Assembly (NCBI GenBank): GCA_029204225.1
Contig: CM055100.1
Coordinates: 3,259,089-3,323,088 of the forward strand
Direction of reading: 5' to 3'
DNA: 64,000 bases
Source of the DNA: Diphasiastrum complanatum
Taxonomy: Eukaryota; Streptophyta; Lycopodiopsida; Lycopodiales; Lycopodiaceae
The first letter of the stretch is position 1. Each line of letters starts with the position of its first letter. Positions 1 through 11,659 of the stretch are shown piece after piece. The position numbers and the translations under genes are program-made. The notes under the pieces are model-generated. The model saw only the letters and a program-made list of their open reading frames with translations, searched no databases and was not told the DNA's origin.

Positions 1-10
1 AAACTAACCG

Positions 11-297
11 GTGTATATCCCGTTGATATGCAGATCGAATGGTTTTTGGCTGGTTTACCACCAAATATTGATCGGTATTGCAATAATAGCTAGTGCTGAG
101 AACTTTGAGACCTCAAAACTAGCACGAAAGCGACGCTCAACTAAAAGATCTCGTAAGCCTAAAACTGATTCTAGTGATAGCGAACATGATTTAGATACTG
201 ACTCAAGTTCCAATTCTTCAAGCTTGGAGTCTGATAGCAGTGATTCATCGGAATCAGAAGCTGATAAAAGAGTTAAAAGAAGCAAACGACTGTAATG
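11..297 (+). pseudogene. Ser/Asp-rich ORF fragment of unknown origin
   Basis: A short open frame of 94 codons whose second half is a run of Lys/Arg followed by alternating Ser, Asp and Glu and a second basic patch. There is no recognisable domain. The composition resembles an acidic linker between two nuclear-localisation-like basic patches, as found in some Gag proteins, but that is only a resemblance. It lies just outside a candidate LTR (382-879) and may be the end of an older element cut by it, or chance coding of a low-complexity stretch. The window edge prevents any look upstream. Confidence 0.2.
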
Positions 298-381
298 CGC
301 TAGAGAGTCTGTCTGACCAGAGAGTAATTCATGTAATGCAGTAGAGATTGCTAGTAGACTCAGGATCACTCACACTCAAAG

Positions 382-879
382 TGTGAAGAACAAAGATAAG
401 AGAGAATAAACCTCAACACTCTATTCACTTCTTCAACCTCTCACAAATACATAAACTCTCTCTCTCGATGATCGAGACTGAAGCGTGTGATCATTATATG
501 TTCTACGGAGCGAACAAACACACCTCTAAATCTACAGATGTGTCGCTCCCGTAAAAAGGTCTAGTTAAGAATTAGGTTGAATGTATGTTCAATTATACTA
601 TAAGAGGTATATTTAACTAAGAGTTAAATTTACTCTAGTTTAACAAGTCGATTCATATTTAATCGTCTCGCGTAGATGACCTAGTAAAGGCTATCCAAGA
701 CAACGTTTCCCTTTTAGAAGTCTCGCCCTTAAATACAAGGCAAGTCTTTAAGAGATATATTCTCAAAAAATGACTTAGGCCTCTTCATGATTTATATTTA
801 TCTAGCTCATATCTTCATTTTTGAGTATATCATGCCAAATTTAGGTTATATTCAATATTTAACAATTTATGGCATCACA
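382..879 (-). repeat. candidate LTR of element B (minus strand)
   Basis: Read on the minus strand, a purine-rich tract (880-895, GAGGAAGGGGAT-like) is followed directly by TGTGATGCC, as expected for a polypurine tract next to a 3' LTR. About 500 bp further on, the sequence ends in TTCTTCACA, so the termini form TGTGA...TCACA. No second copy lies in the window, so this is a boundary prediction from termini only. It would be the 3' LTR of the element whose remnant ORF lies at 1188-2654. No gene is seen between 298 and 1187. Confidence 0.35.
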
Positions 880-1187
880 TATCCCCTTCCTCAAATGTGA
901 AATGTCCTTGTGAACATATAATCTTTATTTCGAGGATCATTCGCGAATCATTCTGTTCTTCAGATATTCGTTAAGGTGAAAAGATATTTCTTCATATGTT
1001 CCTTCATGTAGATATTTCTTTTGCTTTAGAGAACATATGACTTTGCTGCTTCTTGAATTGAATAGGTCGGTTGATTGGAGTTGATCTTTGAATTATTGAT
1101 GAGAACAGGAATCAAACTTCAAAACTTCAAAGATTTAGCGTTCAGCATCACATACAAACATCACCATTACATAGGCAAGAATGAATA

Positions 1188-2654
1188 TTACGATTGATTC
1201 AATTCTTCATGTAATTGTTGGGCTAACTCCAAATTTTGTGGAGCCTCATACAACATCAAGGTTTCCTTTGATTTTGTATAACGGCCAACTGGTAGGTTGC
1301 CGAATTCTTCAAGCTTAACGGGGAGCAATGTTCCATCAAATAACTCCCGAGTTAACTTTTCATCTTCATCTAAATCACTACGAAGTGTGATTTCCTTACA
1401 AAAGAAAGCTGAAAATCTTATAAAAGACCTTTTAACATAAAGATTCTGGACAAAAAACAAAGTCTTTGCTGCAAAAGTTCCAAACGGCCAGAACGGATAT
1501 GTACAGAAGTTCTTGAAACGACTTGACTTTCTTCGGTCTTGCAGATTGTGTTTAATTTCCACAAAATAGTCAGCAAGATTTTGTGCTCAATCCAAATAAA
1601 GACTGAAAAGTTCTGGATACGCCATATTTACATTGATAAGCAAACCCGCATCATCAAAGGCGCCTAAGTCCACAACATCTTTTGGTTGTACAACTGGAAC
1701 TGTGACTTCCGCTTCCAAAATTGTTGCTTATTGTCTTCATTTTGCAAAAATTGATATTCTTTAATACGAATATACTCTAAGGCATACATAGCAGAAGAGC
1801 CTATGTATAACTTAGCTGATCCGAAAGGCACAACTTGAAATTTTTCCTAAATTATGCCCCAGCAGAGACGTCCTTTCTGCTCAATAAATAACTGGGCCCA
1901 TAACCAGAGAAAGTTGTCCTTTTCCCATGGTGTCTTCCAATCGTCGAAGGCGATACCTCTTGCGCCTGGTAGCATCATATAGTCCACACGCCATTGTAAT
2001 TCAATGTTAAAATCTTGTGGACACCACTTCCATAATCGATCAGCAAATGCATTGAATCTTTCAGCACATACCTTCGACTGATTTTGACGTTGTCACTTTG
2101 TCTGCGTAGCTGCTATTGTCATATCTTGAGTTTGTAACTCGGCAGCTAACTTTTGATCTTCCACCTGCTGCTTGAGATCAGACAGCTCTTGTTCGAGCTT
2201 GTCGATCTTCACTACTGCCTCCAAGTACTCTAGGTAGTCAGCAACTCCGGAACAGACATGCACAGATTGAAGTTGTTGCATCAGATCATCGATTCTCAGC
2301 AGGGCCTGTAGGTATTTGTCATGGGAGTCCCGCCCGCTGCAAGTCTGGGTGGCTTTAATAGACAGCTCCTTCAACTCAGCCAACTCTTCTTCGACTAGCG
2401 CCTTCGCATCTTCGAACGGTTGCAGGAACTCGACACGAAAACCATTGAGGATAAGTCGTCAACTTCTAAAGTTGAAAAGCTTTGGAATAGTAATATGGCT
2501 GATCTTGAAAGTGCAGATCTCTGAAGTTGCAGACAAAAAGACCAAAAGCTTCTTCTTCCAACTCGGGAATGTGGTGTACAAAAAAATGTGGAACTTCTGG
2601 ACATACTGTAGGGTTGAAGATCATGCGTAGTATAGCCCTCCCGCCTATCAACAA
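1188..2654 (-). pseudogene. element B ORF: coiled-coil protein of unknown family, broken
   Basis: Minus-strand coding remnants can be followed through several frames. An opening stretch at about 2654-2466 begins near the residues MIFNPTVCPE. A heptad-rich coiled coil follows at about 2430-2093, with the segments VEEELAELKELS, LRIDDLMQQLQSV and KIDKLEQELSDLKQQ. Next comes a Trp-rich region at about 2090-1750, containing WRVDYMMLPGARG and TPWEKDNF, and a C-terminal piece at 1562-1188. At least three stops or frameshifts interrupt it. No Gag zinc knuckle, protease, integrase or RT is visible. The order coiled coil, then an RV..-LP..R-TP..K segment, then an LTR-like end matches element A at 8.4-12.4 kb, so I infer a distant relative. 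Its function is unknown. Confidence 0.4.
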
Positions 2655-2666
2655 GAATTAGTTCAC

Positions 2667-3363
2667 TGGATAGGTACCTAGCTATGCATAGCTGCTACTT
2701 TTAACTAGTTTCCTACTTTTTGTCTAACTCTACCTCCCCTAACACTACTCACACTAACTTTACTCCCCTAACTAACTTCATCATGATAGTTGGTGAAAAG
2801 AAAGGATAGAATAGAAGAGGAAGAAGAAGGAGAAGAGAGAAAGAGAGAGATAGAGATGAGATGGAGGTTAGCTCAAATGCTCAATTTCATTGGAAAAACC
2901 TTAACTAGATAAACAAAAAGCAGGGGAAATAGAAATAACAAGCAACCACAACAATAGCATAAGCAAGAGTGATTAGCAAATGAGGATGCTTGAGCTCTCA
3001 AAATGATAGAATCTCCTCCTCTCTATTAAGCATGCAAATAGAGTACAAATGGTGCCTTTTTATAAAATGGGAAAGGCCCTTGTCCCAAAATCCTATTGGC
3101 TAATATTTACATTGATCTTATACATTCATCTTGGACCCAACTTGATCCAAGGGTCCACAAAAAGTACATTGAAATTCACAAGATTCATGTGAGTCCCAAT
3201 TTGGACCCAACTCTAAAAAGTAATCTCCAAGTTTAAATGACCTTGGGGCTCTAGTTTTATTTTAATTCAAAGGCCCAAGTCTATTTTATTTTATTTACAA
3301 CTTAAGCTTGTCTGCTCATTGCGCCATGGGCTTATGCGCGCAGGATGCCATGCCCTCGCAACA
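2667..3363 (-). repeat. LTR-like end of element A, minus copy
   Basis: On the minus strand this begins TGTTGCGAGGGC, 25 bp past the A ORF stop, and ends CCTATCCA. It matches 11,660-12,359 of the plus strand at nearly the same length (697 against 700 bp), including a TATAAAAAGG box (3055-3064), a CT-rich stretch and the terminal CCTATCCA where homology stops. A promoter-like box downstream of an ORF on the same strand is typical of an LTR. No polypurine tract or primer site is seen next to it, so it could also be a long 3' non-coding region that merely belongs to the duplicated unit. Confidence 0.45.
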
Positions 3364-3388
3364 CATTTTATTAGTTGAATTTATTTAT

Positions 3389-5300
3389 TTACAATTCGTC
3401 GGGAATACTCCCAATAGGACCCATGGCCTGAAGTAGTGTCGGTCCCTCGGCACTCTGTCGGTTCAGTAAAGAGGCTTCTTGGCCCGCCTTTGTTGGATCA
3501 GGTAGCCCATGATGTCTTCCATAAAGTTGATGCGGTCTAGTTTCTTCAAGTCCTTGGGCGTGTGTAGGGACTTGTCGACTCATGTCAGCCAATCTTGGTT
3601 GACCCACGCTTGGAATCTGCGCGTCCAGGGATCGCCAAGGAAGACAGCTCGGTAATACACATGAGCAACTGGCAGTTGGTCTTCGATCTTGTCGGAAGCT
3701 AGCGCCTTATTAGGATCAAAAAATATGGGTGGGAGAAAATTGTCCCATTTTGTTTCAATCCCCATTAAATGCTCTAAGTCATGGGCATAAGTGGCTACCA
3801 CGCGGACTATTGGATCAGGACAGTTGAAGTAGTTATTGGCGAATAGGGTGAGAGCCCTTCTGGCATTTACATCTGTAGCCCAACCATACTCTTATGGAAT
3901 GATCGGCCAATTGAAATTTTGAATTGTAATCTTGTCCAGAGGGGTGTCGCATTCCGCCCATTTGGACCATGTGCATGGCAAGAAGTGCGAGTTCACCCGT
4001 AATTGTTGCAGACTTGCCACATAGGCCCTGATGGTCGCAGGTCTCTTTCAAATACTGCTGACGCCACTCTGGTTGTGGTTGGAGGGCGAGTAATGCTTGC
4101 AGCTCCTTGCCCTTTATTGTCTGAGCTGAAAACGATATCTGTCAGCCGTCTCTTGATGACTTGTGGGGATACTTTGATAGGAATTCATTTATTTTCTCCT
4201 CCACGGACTTTGGTCTTCGGAAGGCCCGACTGGTAGATATCGTGCATGAACCTCTGGATGATGTTGCTTGTCCTTCCTTTTGGCTTTGGCTGGAACTTGC
4301 GCCTTGGCCTTGGTCTCGCGTCTCAACACCCATATCTGTTGGTCCTTGGCCTTGGCCTTCGGACCCTTGATCTTGACTAACCCCCCCGGTTGCTTGTTGG
4401 CTTTGGTCTTGGCTCGTACTGGCCTATGCAGTGTCAAAAATGGGTGGCGGTGGAATTATCATGGGGTTGGATTGGGCCTTCTTCTCCATGTATTGTTGGC
4501 AAGCCTTGAGGGCTTGTTTGGCCTGGGCGAGCTCGTGAGCTGTGCTTGTCCGATATTTATTGAACTTTTCCTGGTAGTTGTTTAAATGTCTGGCTATATA
4601 CCTGCACCTGACGCCTAAAGAGATTCATCTCTGATTCATATAGCGGCCTTGAGTCTGGTGCAGGTTGAGCTAACCAGACGAGCTTTTCACTTTGTAGGGC
4701 TTTGACTTCCGCCCTCAGGCGCGTATTCTCTACTTCATAAATCTGTAGTTGCGTCTGGAGTGGAGCAAGCCGTTGGAACGCTTCAGATTGAAGCTCTCGC
4801 ACTTTCGTGGAGGCCTCGATTAGCGCCTTGGAGAGGTTTTGGATGTATAGATGGAAGTCCTCCTCCTTCTGCTGTAGCTTGGCAATCTCCCGGTGCCCTT
4901 CTAGTTCATGTTGCTGAGCTATCGCAAGCTCGTGCTGCAGCTTCGTGAGTTCTGCTCGCAGATGTGTGTTGCTTCTTGCCAGGTGTAGTACCCTGCTTTC
5001 CCAAATAGCCTTGGCTGTTACCGCCTCCAGGATGTATTTGCCCAGAGTCTGCTATGCCGTCATTAAATCTGTGGGAGCGGCCAATACACTGGCACTGGTA
5101 GGGGCTTGTGTTGTATCGGCCCCGACGACTTGTGGAGTTCCGTCGTCATCATCTTCAATCAGGTTCTCGTTGGACCTGATGTCATCTGGGGCAATGGCAT
5201 TAGCCCGATCTGGCGATGGTATGAAAATTGTTTGAACAAATGCGTCATCAGACAACGGTTGGTTGCCCTCGACAACCTTTGGTGGCCAAACAGGTGGGGT
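3389..5300 (-). pseudogene. element A ORF, minus copy, 3' half only
   Basis: This is the counterpart of the plus ORF at 9740-11,634. On the minus strand the order is an acidic linker and coiled coil (about 5280-4560, with residues such as LQTQLQIYEVENTRLRAEVK), then a Gln/Lys-rich linker (about 4440-4150), then a conserved C-terminal domain (about 4050-3389). Shared strings in that domain include LEHLMGIETKWDNFLPPIF, FFDPNKALAS and AFLGDP-type segments. Several frameshifts and stops break it (for example between 3801 and 3833). It is joined at about 5290-5300 to copia reverse transcriptase sequence, so its 5' half is missing. No known domain is recognised. Confidence 0.6.
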
Positions 5301-5537
5301 GCGTATAATTCTTATTGTCACCACCTTTGCTACAGGAGCAAAGGTTTCTTCATAGTCAAGGCCATATATTTGTGCAAAGCCTTTAGCACATAATCTTGTC
5401 TTGTACTTGTTGATGGAGCCATCATGATTGTACTTGATCTTGAACACCCACTTGCATCCAATGATATGCATGTAAGGTGATGGATCCACTAGCTCCCATG
5501 TGCGGTTGGTGATCAAGGCATCATATTCAATCTTCAT
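5052..5537 (-). pseudogene. copia RT N-terminus fused in frame to element A
   Basis: One uninterrupted frame of 161 codons starts as copia reverse transcriptase (segments NRTWELVDP, GCKWVFKIKYN and YEETFAPVAKV, the first two RT blocks) and at about 5300 changes without a stop into element A (VVEGNQPLSDDAFV onward, the same as the plus copy at about 9740). The remainder of RT, including the catalytic YVDD, and all RNase H are absent. The join is direct, with no LTR between. It looks like a recombination or template-switch junction that happens to keep the frame. Confidence 0.7.
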
Positions 5538-5573
5538 GGCCTCATACCATATTCAATCTTCATGGCCTCATAC
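5522..5573. repeat. 26-bp direct tandem duplication that breaks the copia pol frame
   Basis: The segment 5522-5547 (starting CATATTCAATCTTC) is repeated exactly at 5548-5573. Because 26 is not a multiple of three, it shifts the frame between integrase/RT linker and RT. The protein KIEY appears at the end of one frame and again at the start of the next. Confidence 0.95.
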
Positions 5574-6862
5574 CACTCCTTGGTATTGAGGGCTTCTTGA
5601 ACATCTTTGGGCTCCTCATGAGAAACAAAATAAGCATAAGTGGAATCAAGATCCACTTGTTTTCCTTTGTCATCATAAGTGAGCCTCTTGGGCTCGGATC
5701 TCTCCCTCATGGATCTTCTAGGAGTGAAAATCCGAGGACTTCCATCTTCAAATCTTGACTCCTCCATATGTTGATTGTCTTCAATAACAATAGGTGATAG
5801 ATTTTGAGGTTGCTTGATCTTGGCCCCTCCAAGATTGGACTTTTCTTCTTCATGAAAAACTACATCTCTACTATCAATTACTTTAGAGGTAGAGAGCATG
5901 TAGATTCGATAGGATTTCTTGTTGGATGAATATCCAACCATTACTCCTTTGCTTGCACAAGGATCATCCTTCTTTCTTGTTTCCAATGGAATATGGACAA
6001 AGCATATGCATCCAACTCTAAGGTGTTCAACCTTAGGTTTCTTCAAATAGAGTGCTTCATATGGTGACTCTCCTCCAAGTGTAACATGAGGGAGTCTATT
6101 GCAAAGATAGTTTGAATAATTGGTAGCCTCACCCCAAAAGTCTTTTGGCAAGGATGCCTCAATTCTAATGGTTTTGGCACATTCACACAGTGTTCTATTC
6201 TTTCTTTTAGCCACCCCATTTTGAGATGGTGTATATGCACAAGAAAACTCCCTTTTAATGCCTTCAAGCTCACAATAATCATGAAATTTATTGGAAGTGT
6301 ACTCACCACCTCCATCACTTCTAAGAATCTTGATTTTGTAAGAAAATTGCTTTTCAACTAAAGCTTTGAACTTTAGGAAATAGTCAAACACCATAGACTT
6401 TGAAGCTAGAAGATATACCCAAGTAAATCTAGTGAAATCATCAATGAAAGTTACAAAGCAAGTAGCACCACCCTTGGATGAGAAGTGCACATCCGAGTGT
6501 ATGAGCTCCAATGGATGTGTAGTCTTGATAGATGACTTTGAAAAAGGCTTCTTATGAGACTCAGATATGGCACAAGCCTCACATGGCTTGAAATTCTTGG
6601 AGATAAGATTAGGCAGGCCAATAGCTTTGGCTTTCTTGACCATGGACACCATAGAATTATAGTTAGGATGTCCCAACCTTCTATGCCATAGTTCTTCCAA
6701 AGACATATGAGTAGCAAAAGCATTATCACAAGAGTTAGCATACTCTTTGGGATCAAGCTTGTAGATTCCACCATATCTAGACCCAAATGCAAGGATCTCA
6801 TCATGCTTCTTGATTGTACATGTATCAATATTGAAATTCACATCTAGTCCACTATCAAACAA
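5534..6862 (-). pseudogene. Ty1/copia pol: integrase and start of RT (copia-1)
   Basis: About 440 codons on the minus strand. The GAG-pre-integrase zinc motif comes first (LWHRRLGHPNYNSM, then CEAC), followed by the integrase core: DVHFSSKGG, FIDDFTRFTWVY, LRSDGGGEYTS and the copia-typical TPSQNGV. The D,D,E triad positions are present (HSD, FIDD, NGVAKRKNR replacing the usual NGVVERKN, so the Glu appears changed to Lys). A pol linker with the late phrase SRDVVFHE follows, leading to RT. The frame ends at the 26-bp duplication. Order and spacing match a normal copia element, so this copy was complete upstream of the RT break. Confidence 0.88.
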
Positions 6863-8037
6863 TTGCTCGACACTAATAAGATTTTTGTTAACTTGGGAAC
6901 AAAAAGTACATTAGACAAAGAAAGAACTTTTGATGAAGAAAGCTTTAAGGGAATGGTCCCTATGCCTTCAATAGCACACTCATGATCATTTGCTGTGTAG
7001 ATGGACTTCTTGGCTCCTTCATAAGGTGACATGGATGAAAAAGAATACTTGGAGCTACACATATGTGAGGAAGTTCCACTGTCGATATACCACGAACCAT
7101 CCTTCTTGAAAGGTGATGAAGAAAAACTCGAGACCATAAGAGATCCCTCTTCATCACTTGCATGAGCCTCTTCCTTCTCTTCATTTGAAATGTTGGCTTG
7201 CTTGAATTGATTCTTCTTCGTAAAGCAATTGGTGGCATAATGCCCCTTCTTGCCACAAAAGAAACACTTGATGTTTTTCTTCTTCTTCTTGGATGTGCAA
7301 GTTTGAGATGACTCATCCTCATCTCCTTTCTCCTTGGAAATAAGATTGTTCTTGCTTGAAGAGGATTGGTGTTGATTCTTACTTCTTGTCTTGTGCTTGT
7401 CTTTGGTAAAGAGAGCTTTACCATCAATGTTGAGAGACAGTCTCTCCATTTTCAAGAGTTTATACTCTTGTCTTGATTCTTCAAAAATGAACACACTTTG
7501 GATTGTTTCCAAACTTGGTAGCTCATCCTTAATGGCATAACTCTGAACAAGGTTGTCATATTCCTCCTTTAACCCATTAAGTATGACTTGAACAAGTTCA
7601 TGTTGGTTGATGGAGTCTCCTATGCATGACAATTCTCTATGGAGGTCTTTAACTCTCAATACATAAGCTGAAGCACATTCATCACTTCTCTGTACACTTT
7701 GAAAAATTTGATTTCTTAGTGTTAGGAGTCTAGAAGTATTCTTTGCCTCATAGATAGACTTGAGAGTATCCCAAGCATCTTTGGCATTAGCACAAGCACA
7801 AATTTCTCTTAAGATGTCATTTGAGACATTCATCTTAATATAATGCAGAGCCATCTTGGCTCTCTTTTTGTACTTTGAAATTTCTTGAGGAATTTGTGGT
7901 CCTTCTTCAATGCCAAGTACAATATCCATCACATCTTGTAGTATTAAGACAAATTCCATTCTAACCTTCCAATTTGAGTAATTGGAGGTTGACAATCTTT
8001 CACTTGCTTCTAATAGAAAGACACCAATTGAAGTCAT
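6844..8037 (-). pseudogene. Ty1/copia Gag and protease (copia-1)
   Basis: The start is chosen at 8037, where MTSIGVFLLEASERLSTSNY gives a typical copia Gag N-terminus (NYSNWKVRMEF follows). The open frame extends 23 codons further up but that part is not Gag-like. A Gag capsid domain (UBN2-type) covers about residues 15-200, and a Lys-rich linker leads to a CX2CX4HX4C zinc knuckle (CFFCGKKGHYATNC). The aspartic protease carries WYIDSGTSSHMC (DSGT active site) and the late FVPKLTK segment. The frame closes at 6844, where a one-base slip passes into the integrase frame. No 5' LTR or primer site was found upstream, so the element is truncated at that side as well. Confidence 0.88.
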
Positions 8038-8401
8038 AAAGAATGATGGAAATAAAAAAAGATGGATGAAAGAATTGCTTATCTTCTCAGTATAGGAACC
8101 AATCAAGGGTACAAAACCAAATCCTATGTAAGATTAGGCAAAAAGCTGTGGGATAGATCTCACTAGCTTGACAATCTTTCTAAAACAAGATTTGAATCAT
8201 CAAAAAAGATGAAGTATGGCAAAAGTTATGGTTCTCTGAATTTCACACGTGTAAAATATTCCAAAAAAGTCAAATTGACTCAAATACAATCTATTTGTGT
8301 GAAACAATTTGCCTAGAACCTATAAATCTTGTCTAAATCACATATAGATGAGATTGTGTAGCTTCTGGATGATTTTTGTGATCATTCAAGCAATAAATGA
8401 C
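8038..8401. other. junction between copia-1 leader and element A; nothing recognised
   Basis: This is the AT-rich leader-like DNA of copia-1 (minus) meeting the start of the plus-strand A ORF head to head. No primer-binding site, LTR terminus or TATA box is evident. The copia leader and the A ORF start must meet somewhere here, but the exact boundary is not visible. Confidence 0.4.
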
Positions 8402-8411
8402 ATTGCTAACA

Positions 8412-11400
8412 TGGCCTCCTCATCTTCTGATGACTCTGGCACCAAACAGGTGATCCAGTGAGAAATACCATCTGCCACCCAGATTTGGCCCTTGTCTTCG
8501 GAAGCCCTGATTACACCATGGCTCCGGATTGCAGGCTCACTTCTTGAAGCAATGGGTTTGTACTCGGCGCTTTTCAGCTCTGACATTAACATGGCCTCGC
8601 CCTTCACGCTTACGCCACCTTGGATGCGAAAAAGTTGCGTTTCCACTTCCTGTACCAGGGTACCACGTACAAGGTATGGATTAACGTGGACTCGATGGTC
8701 ACTGTCGGCATTATGTTCGGTGACCACCAACCCATCTCTCATCATCAGGCAAAAGCTCTGATAAAACCTTTCGTCACCTAGACTACACCAGAAATTCCGA
8801 TCCAAACTAACAATGGGTACCTGATAGAGGCTATCACGGAACCAATCATTCAGATGGCTGCGCATCTGTTGAACAACTTTCTGGTTGTTTCAATATTTTG
8901 CAAGGACAGAATCCAGTCCACGCTGTTGAGTCAGATTGTGGAGTCCTTCCTAGGATTCCCTGGCCCCACGGTTGTGCCATACGACTGGCATGTCTTCCTC
9001 ATCCACGAACTAACAATCTCCATCAAACCCAACACATGTGAGCATACCGCAGCAGGCCCCCTGCTGTGTAACTTTGCCTGTGCACTTCTCAAGACGAAAG
9101 TGCGCGGTTTCTGCCGTTCTAGACTTCTATCATCCATCGACCCACATACTAACCTCTATCCTCCATCTATCGCTTCCACATCTGCCCAACATGCAGATAC
9201 TGACATGACAGCCAACAAAAGAATGTGTGGGGATGCTCCTTCCTCCTCATCTCCACCTACCACCAGACGTCGCACCAACCCCACCACACCAGTAATAGCT
9301 CCAGCATCTACCACCATCACTTTCTCTTCTGTACAGTCTCCTCCTCCTATTTCTGTTGCCACTCCTCTTCCTTCTGTTCCACCCACAACGACTACTTCTG
9401 TTTCCATTTCCATCTCCTCCGTTAATATTACTTCTACCTATGTTCCATCTTCTACCACCCCTTCCATTACTATAGCATCCTCCATTACCGCAGTTCCCAG
9501 CATTGTTCCTCTCTAGTTCAACCCTTTTGACTCACAGTTGTCTCCAGACACTCTAGCGTGGATGCAAGTCATCAACTTTTCACCACCATGCCAGAGCACT
9601 TCCGTCCCATCTTCACCTTTCATACTCCACACCACCCTCCAGTTCCCCTCTGTTCCACTCATTCTCTGTTTGGACAAACTGTCCCCATCCCTGTTTCCAC
9701 TTCTGGTTCTCCCACACCCCCCATTTCTCCATCAAAGGCTATTGAGGGCAACCAACTGTTGCCCGATGATGCATTTGTTTAAACAATTTTTTTTTAATCA
9801 TCGGATTGGGCAGATCCCACCGCTCCAGATGACAAAAGGTCACCAGAGAACCTCATCGAAGATGACGACGACGACACTGTACAGGTGGTCGGGGCCACTA
9901 CCACACAAGCCCCTGCAAGTGCCAATGTACCGGCTGCTCCAATGGACTTAATGACAGCGTACCAAGCCTTGGGAACATTCATCCAAGACGCGTTAATAGC
10001 CAAGACGTCATTGGACAACCCGGTACTCCACTTGGCAACGAACAACACCCAGCTGCGAGCAGAAATCATGAAGCTGCAACAAGAGCTCATGATTGCTCGA
10101 ACAAGATGGGCACTGGGAGCACAAAGTTGCAGCAGAAGGAGAATGGCCTCAATCAGTATATCCAGAGCCTCTCCAAAGTGCTGACAGATGCCTCCACCAA
10201 GGTGCGGGAGCTTCAATCTGAAGCATTCCAACGGCTTGCCCCCCTCCAAGTGCAATTTCAGATCTATGAAGCAGAAAATACGCGCCTGGGGGCGGAGGTG
10301 CAAGCCATGCAAAGCAAAAAACTCGTCTGATTAGCTCAACCCACACCTGACTCAAGGCCACTCTCTCAAGCAGAGACGAATTTTTTCAAGCATCAGGTGC
10401 AGGTATATAGTCAAACCTTGAACAACTACTAGGCGGAGTTTGACAAATATCGAGCCAACACAACTCAAGAGCTCGCCCAGGCCAAACAAGCCCTCAAGAC
10501 TTGTCAATAATTTATGGAAAAGAAGGCTCAACCAACCCCAGTGGTGATTCCACCGCCACCTCTGTTTGATGCTGCACAGGCAAGTACGAGCCAGGACCAA
10601 GGCCAGCAGGTAGCATGGGCAATAAGTCAGAATCAGGAGTCAGACGGACAAGACCAAGAACCTCCTGATACTGGAACTGAGACGCGGGACCAAGGTCAAG
10701 ACACAAGTCCCAGCCATAGCCACAAGGAAAGACAAGCATCCTCATCAAGAGGCTCATGCACCATATCTGCCAGCTGGGCTTTCTGACGCCCCAAGTTTGT
10801 GGAGGAGAAAATCAATGAATTCTATTCAAATATCCCCACGAGTCCTCAAGAGGCGGCTGGAAGATATCCTTTTCGGCACAAACCATAATAGGCAACGAGC
10901 TACGAGCACTACCCGCCCTCCAACTACAACTTGAGTGGCGCCACCAACTATTTGAACGGGACCCTGCGGCCATCAAGGCCTATGTGACCAGTCCACAACA
11001 GCTAAGGGTGAACGCGCATTTCCTGCCATGCACACGACGATCCAAATGGGCGGAATATGGCACTCCTCTGGACAAGATCACCATCCAGAACTGTAATTGG
11101 CCGAGAATTCCTTCAGAGCACGGTTGGGATACAGATGTAGATTCCCAAAGGGCTCTCACTCAATTCTCTAATAAGTATTTCAACTGTCCTGACCCAACAG
11201 TCCGCGCGACAGTCACTTACGTCCGAGAGTTAGAGCATCTCATGGGAATTGAAACGAAGTGGGATAATTTTCTCCCCCCAATATTCTTTGATCCAAATAA
11301 GGCATTAGCCTCAGAGAAAGTGGAAGATCAGCTTCCAGTAGCTCGAGTTTACTACCGAGCTGCATTCCTTGGCGATCCCTGGATGCGCAGATTCCAAGCG

Positions 11401-11637
11401 TGGGTCGACCAAAGCTGGCTAACAGGAGTCCACAAGTCCACAAGTCGACCAAAGCTGGCTAACAGGATTCCACAAGTCCCTTCACACGCCCAAGGACTTG
11501 AAGAAGCTAGACCGAATAAACTTTATGGAAGATGTCACTGGCTACCTGATCCACCAGAGGCGGGCCAAGAAGACTTTGTACTAAACCGGCAGAGTGCTAT
11601 GGGTCTTGTTGGGGGTATTCCCGACATATTGTAAATA
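8412..11637 (+). pseudogene. element A long ORF: coiled-coil protein of unknown family, nearly full length
   Basis: A single long protein can be followed on the plus strand through a few stops and slips. It starts at 8412 (MASSSSDDSGTKQ), with a stop at 8457 and a slip near 8630. Block 1, up to about 9120, is mixed and hydrophobic (FHFLYQGTTYKV, VVPYDWHVFLIHEL). Block 2 (about 9150-9760) is a Ser/Thr/Pro-rich linker. Block 3 (about 9880-10,480) is a long coiled coil (KLQQEL, LQSEAFQRLAPLQ, YEAENTRLGAEVQ). Block 4 (10,514-10,790) is a Gln-rich linker. Block 5 (10,984-11,634) is a clean conserved domain of about 215 residues with RVNAHFLPCTRRSKW, GIETKWDNFLPP and DPWMRRFQAW. Total length would be about 1,070 residues. 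There are no zinc knuckle, protease, RT or integrase motifs. Block 5 is the best conserved between the two A copies, which suggests it was the functional core. The family is not recognised; it may be a Gag-like or captured ORF of a non-autonomous LTR element. Confidence 0.55.
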
Positions 11638-11659
11638 AATAATATCGACTAATAAAATA

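Noticed and set aside
8386-8865. Minus-strand frame of 159 codons at the start of element A
   Set aside because: The plus strand reads as a continuing protein through 8412-9500 with matching style to the rest of the A ORF; the minus frame has no motif and is taken as its shadow, though not excluded.
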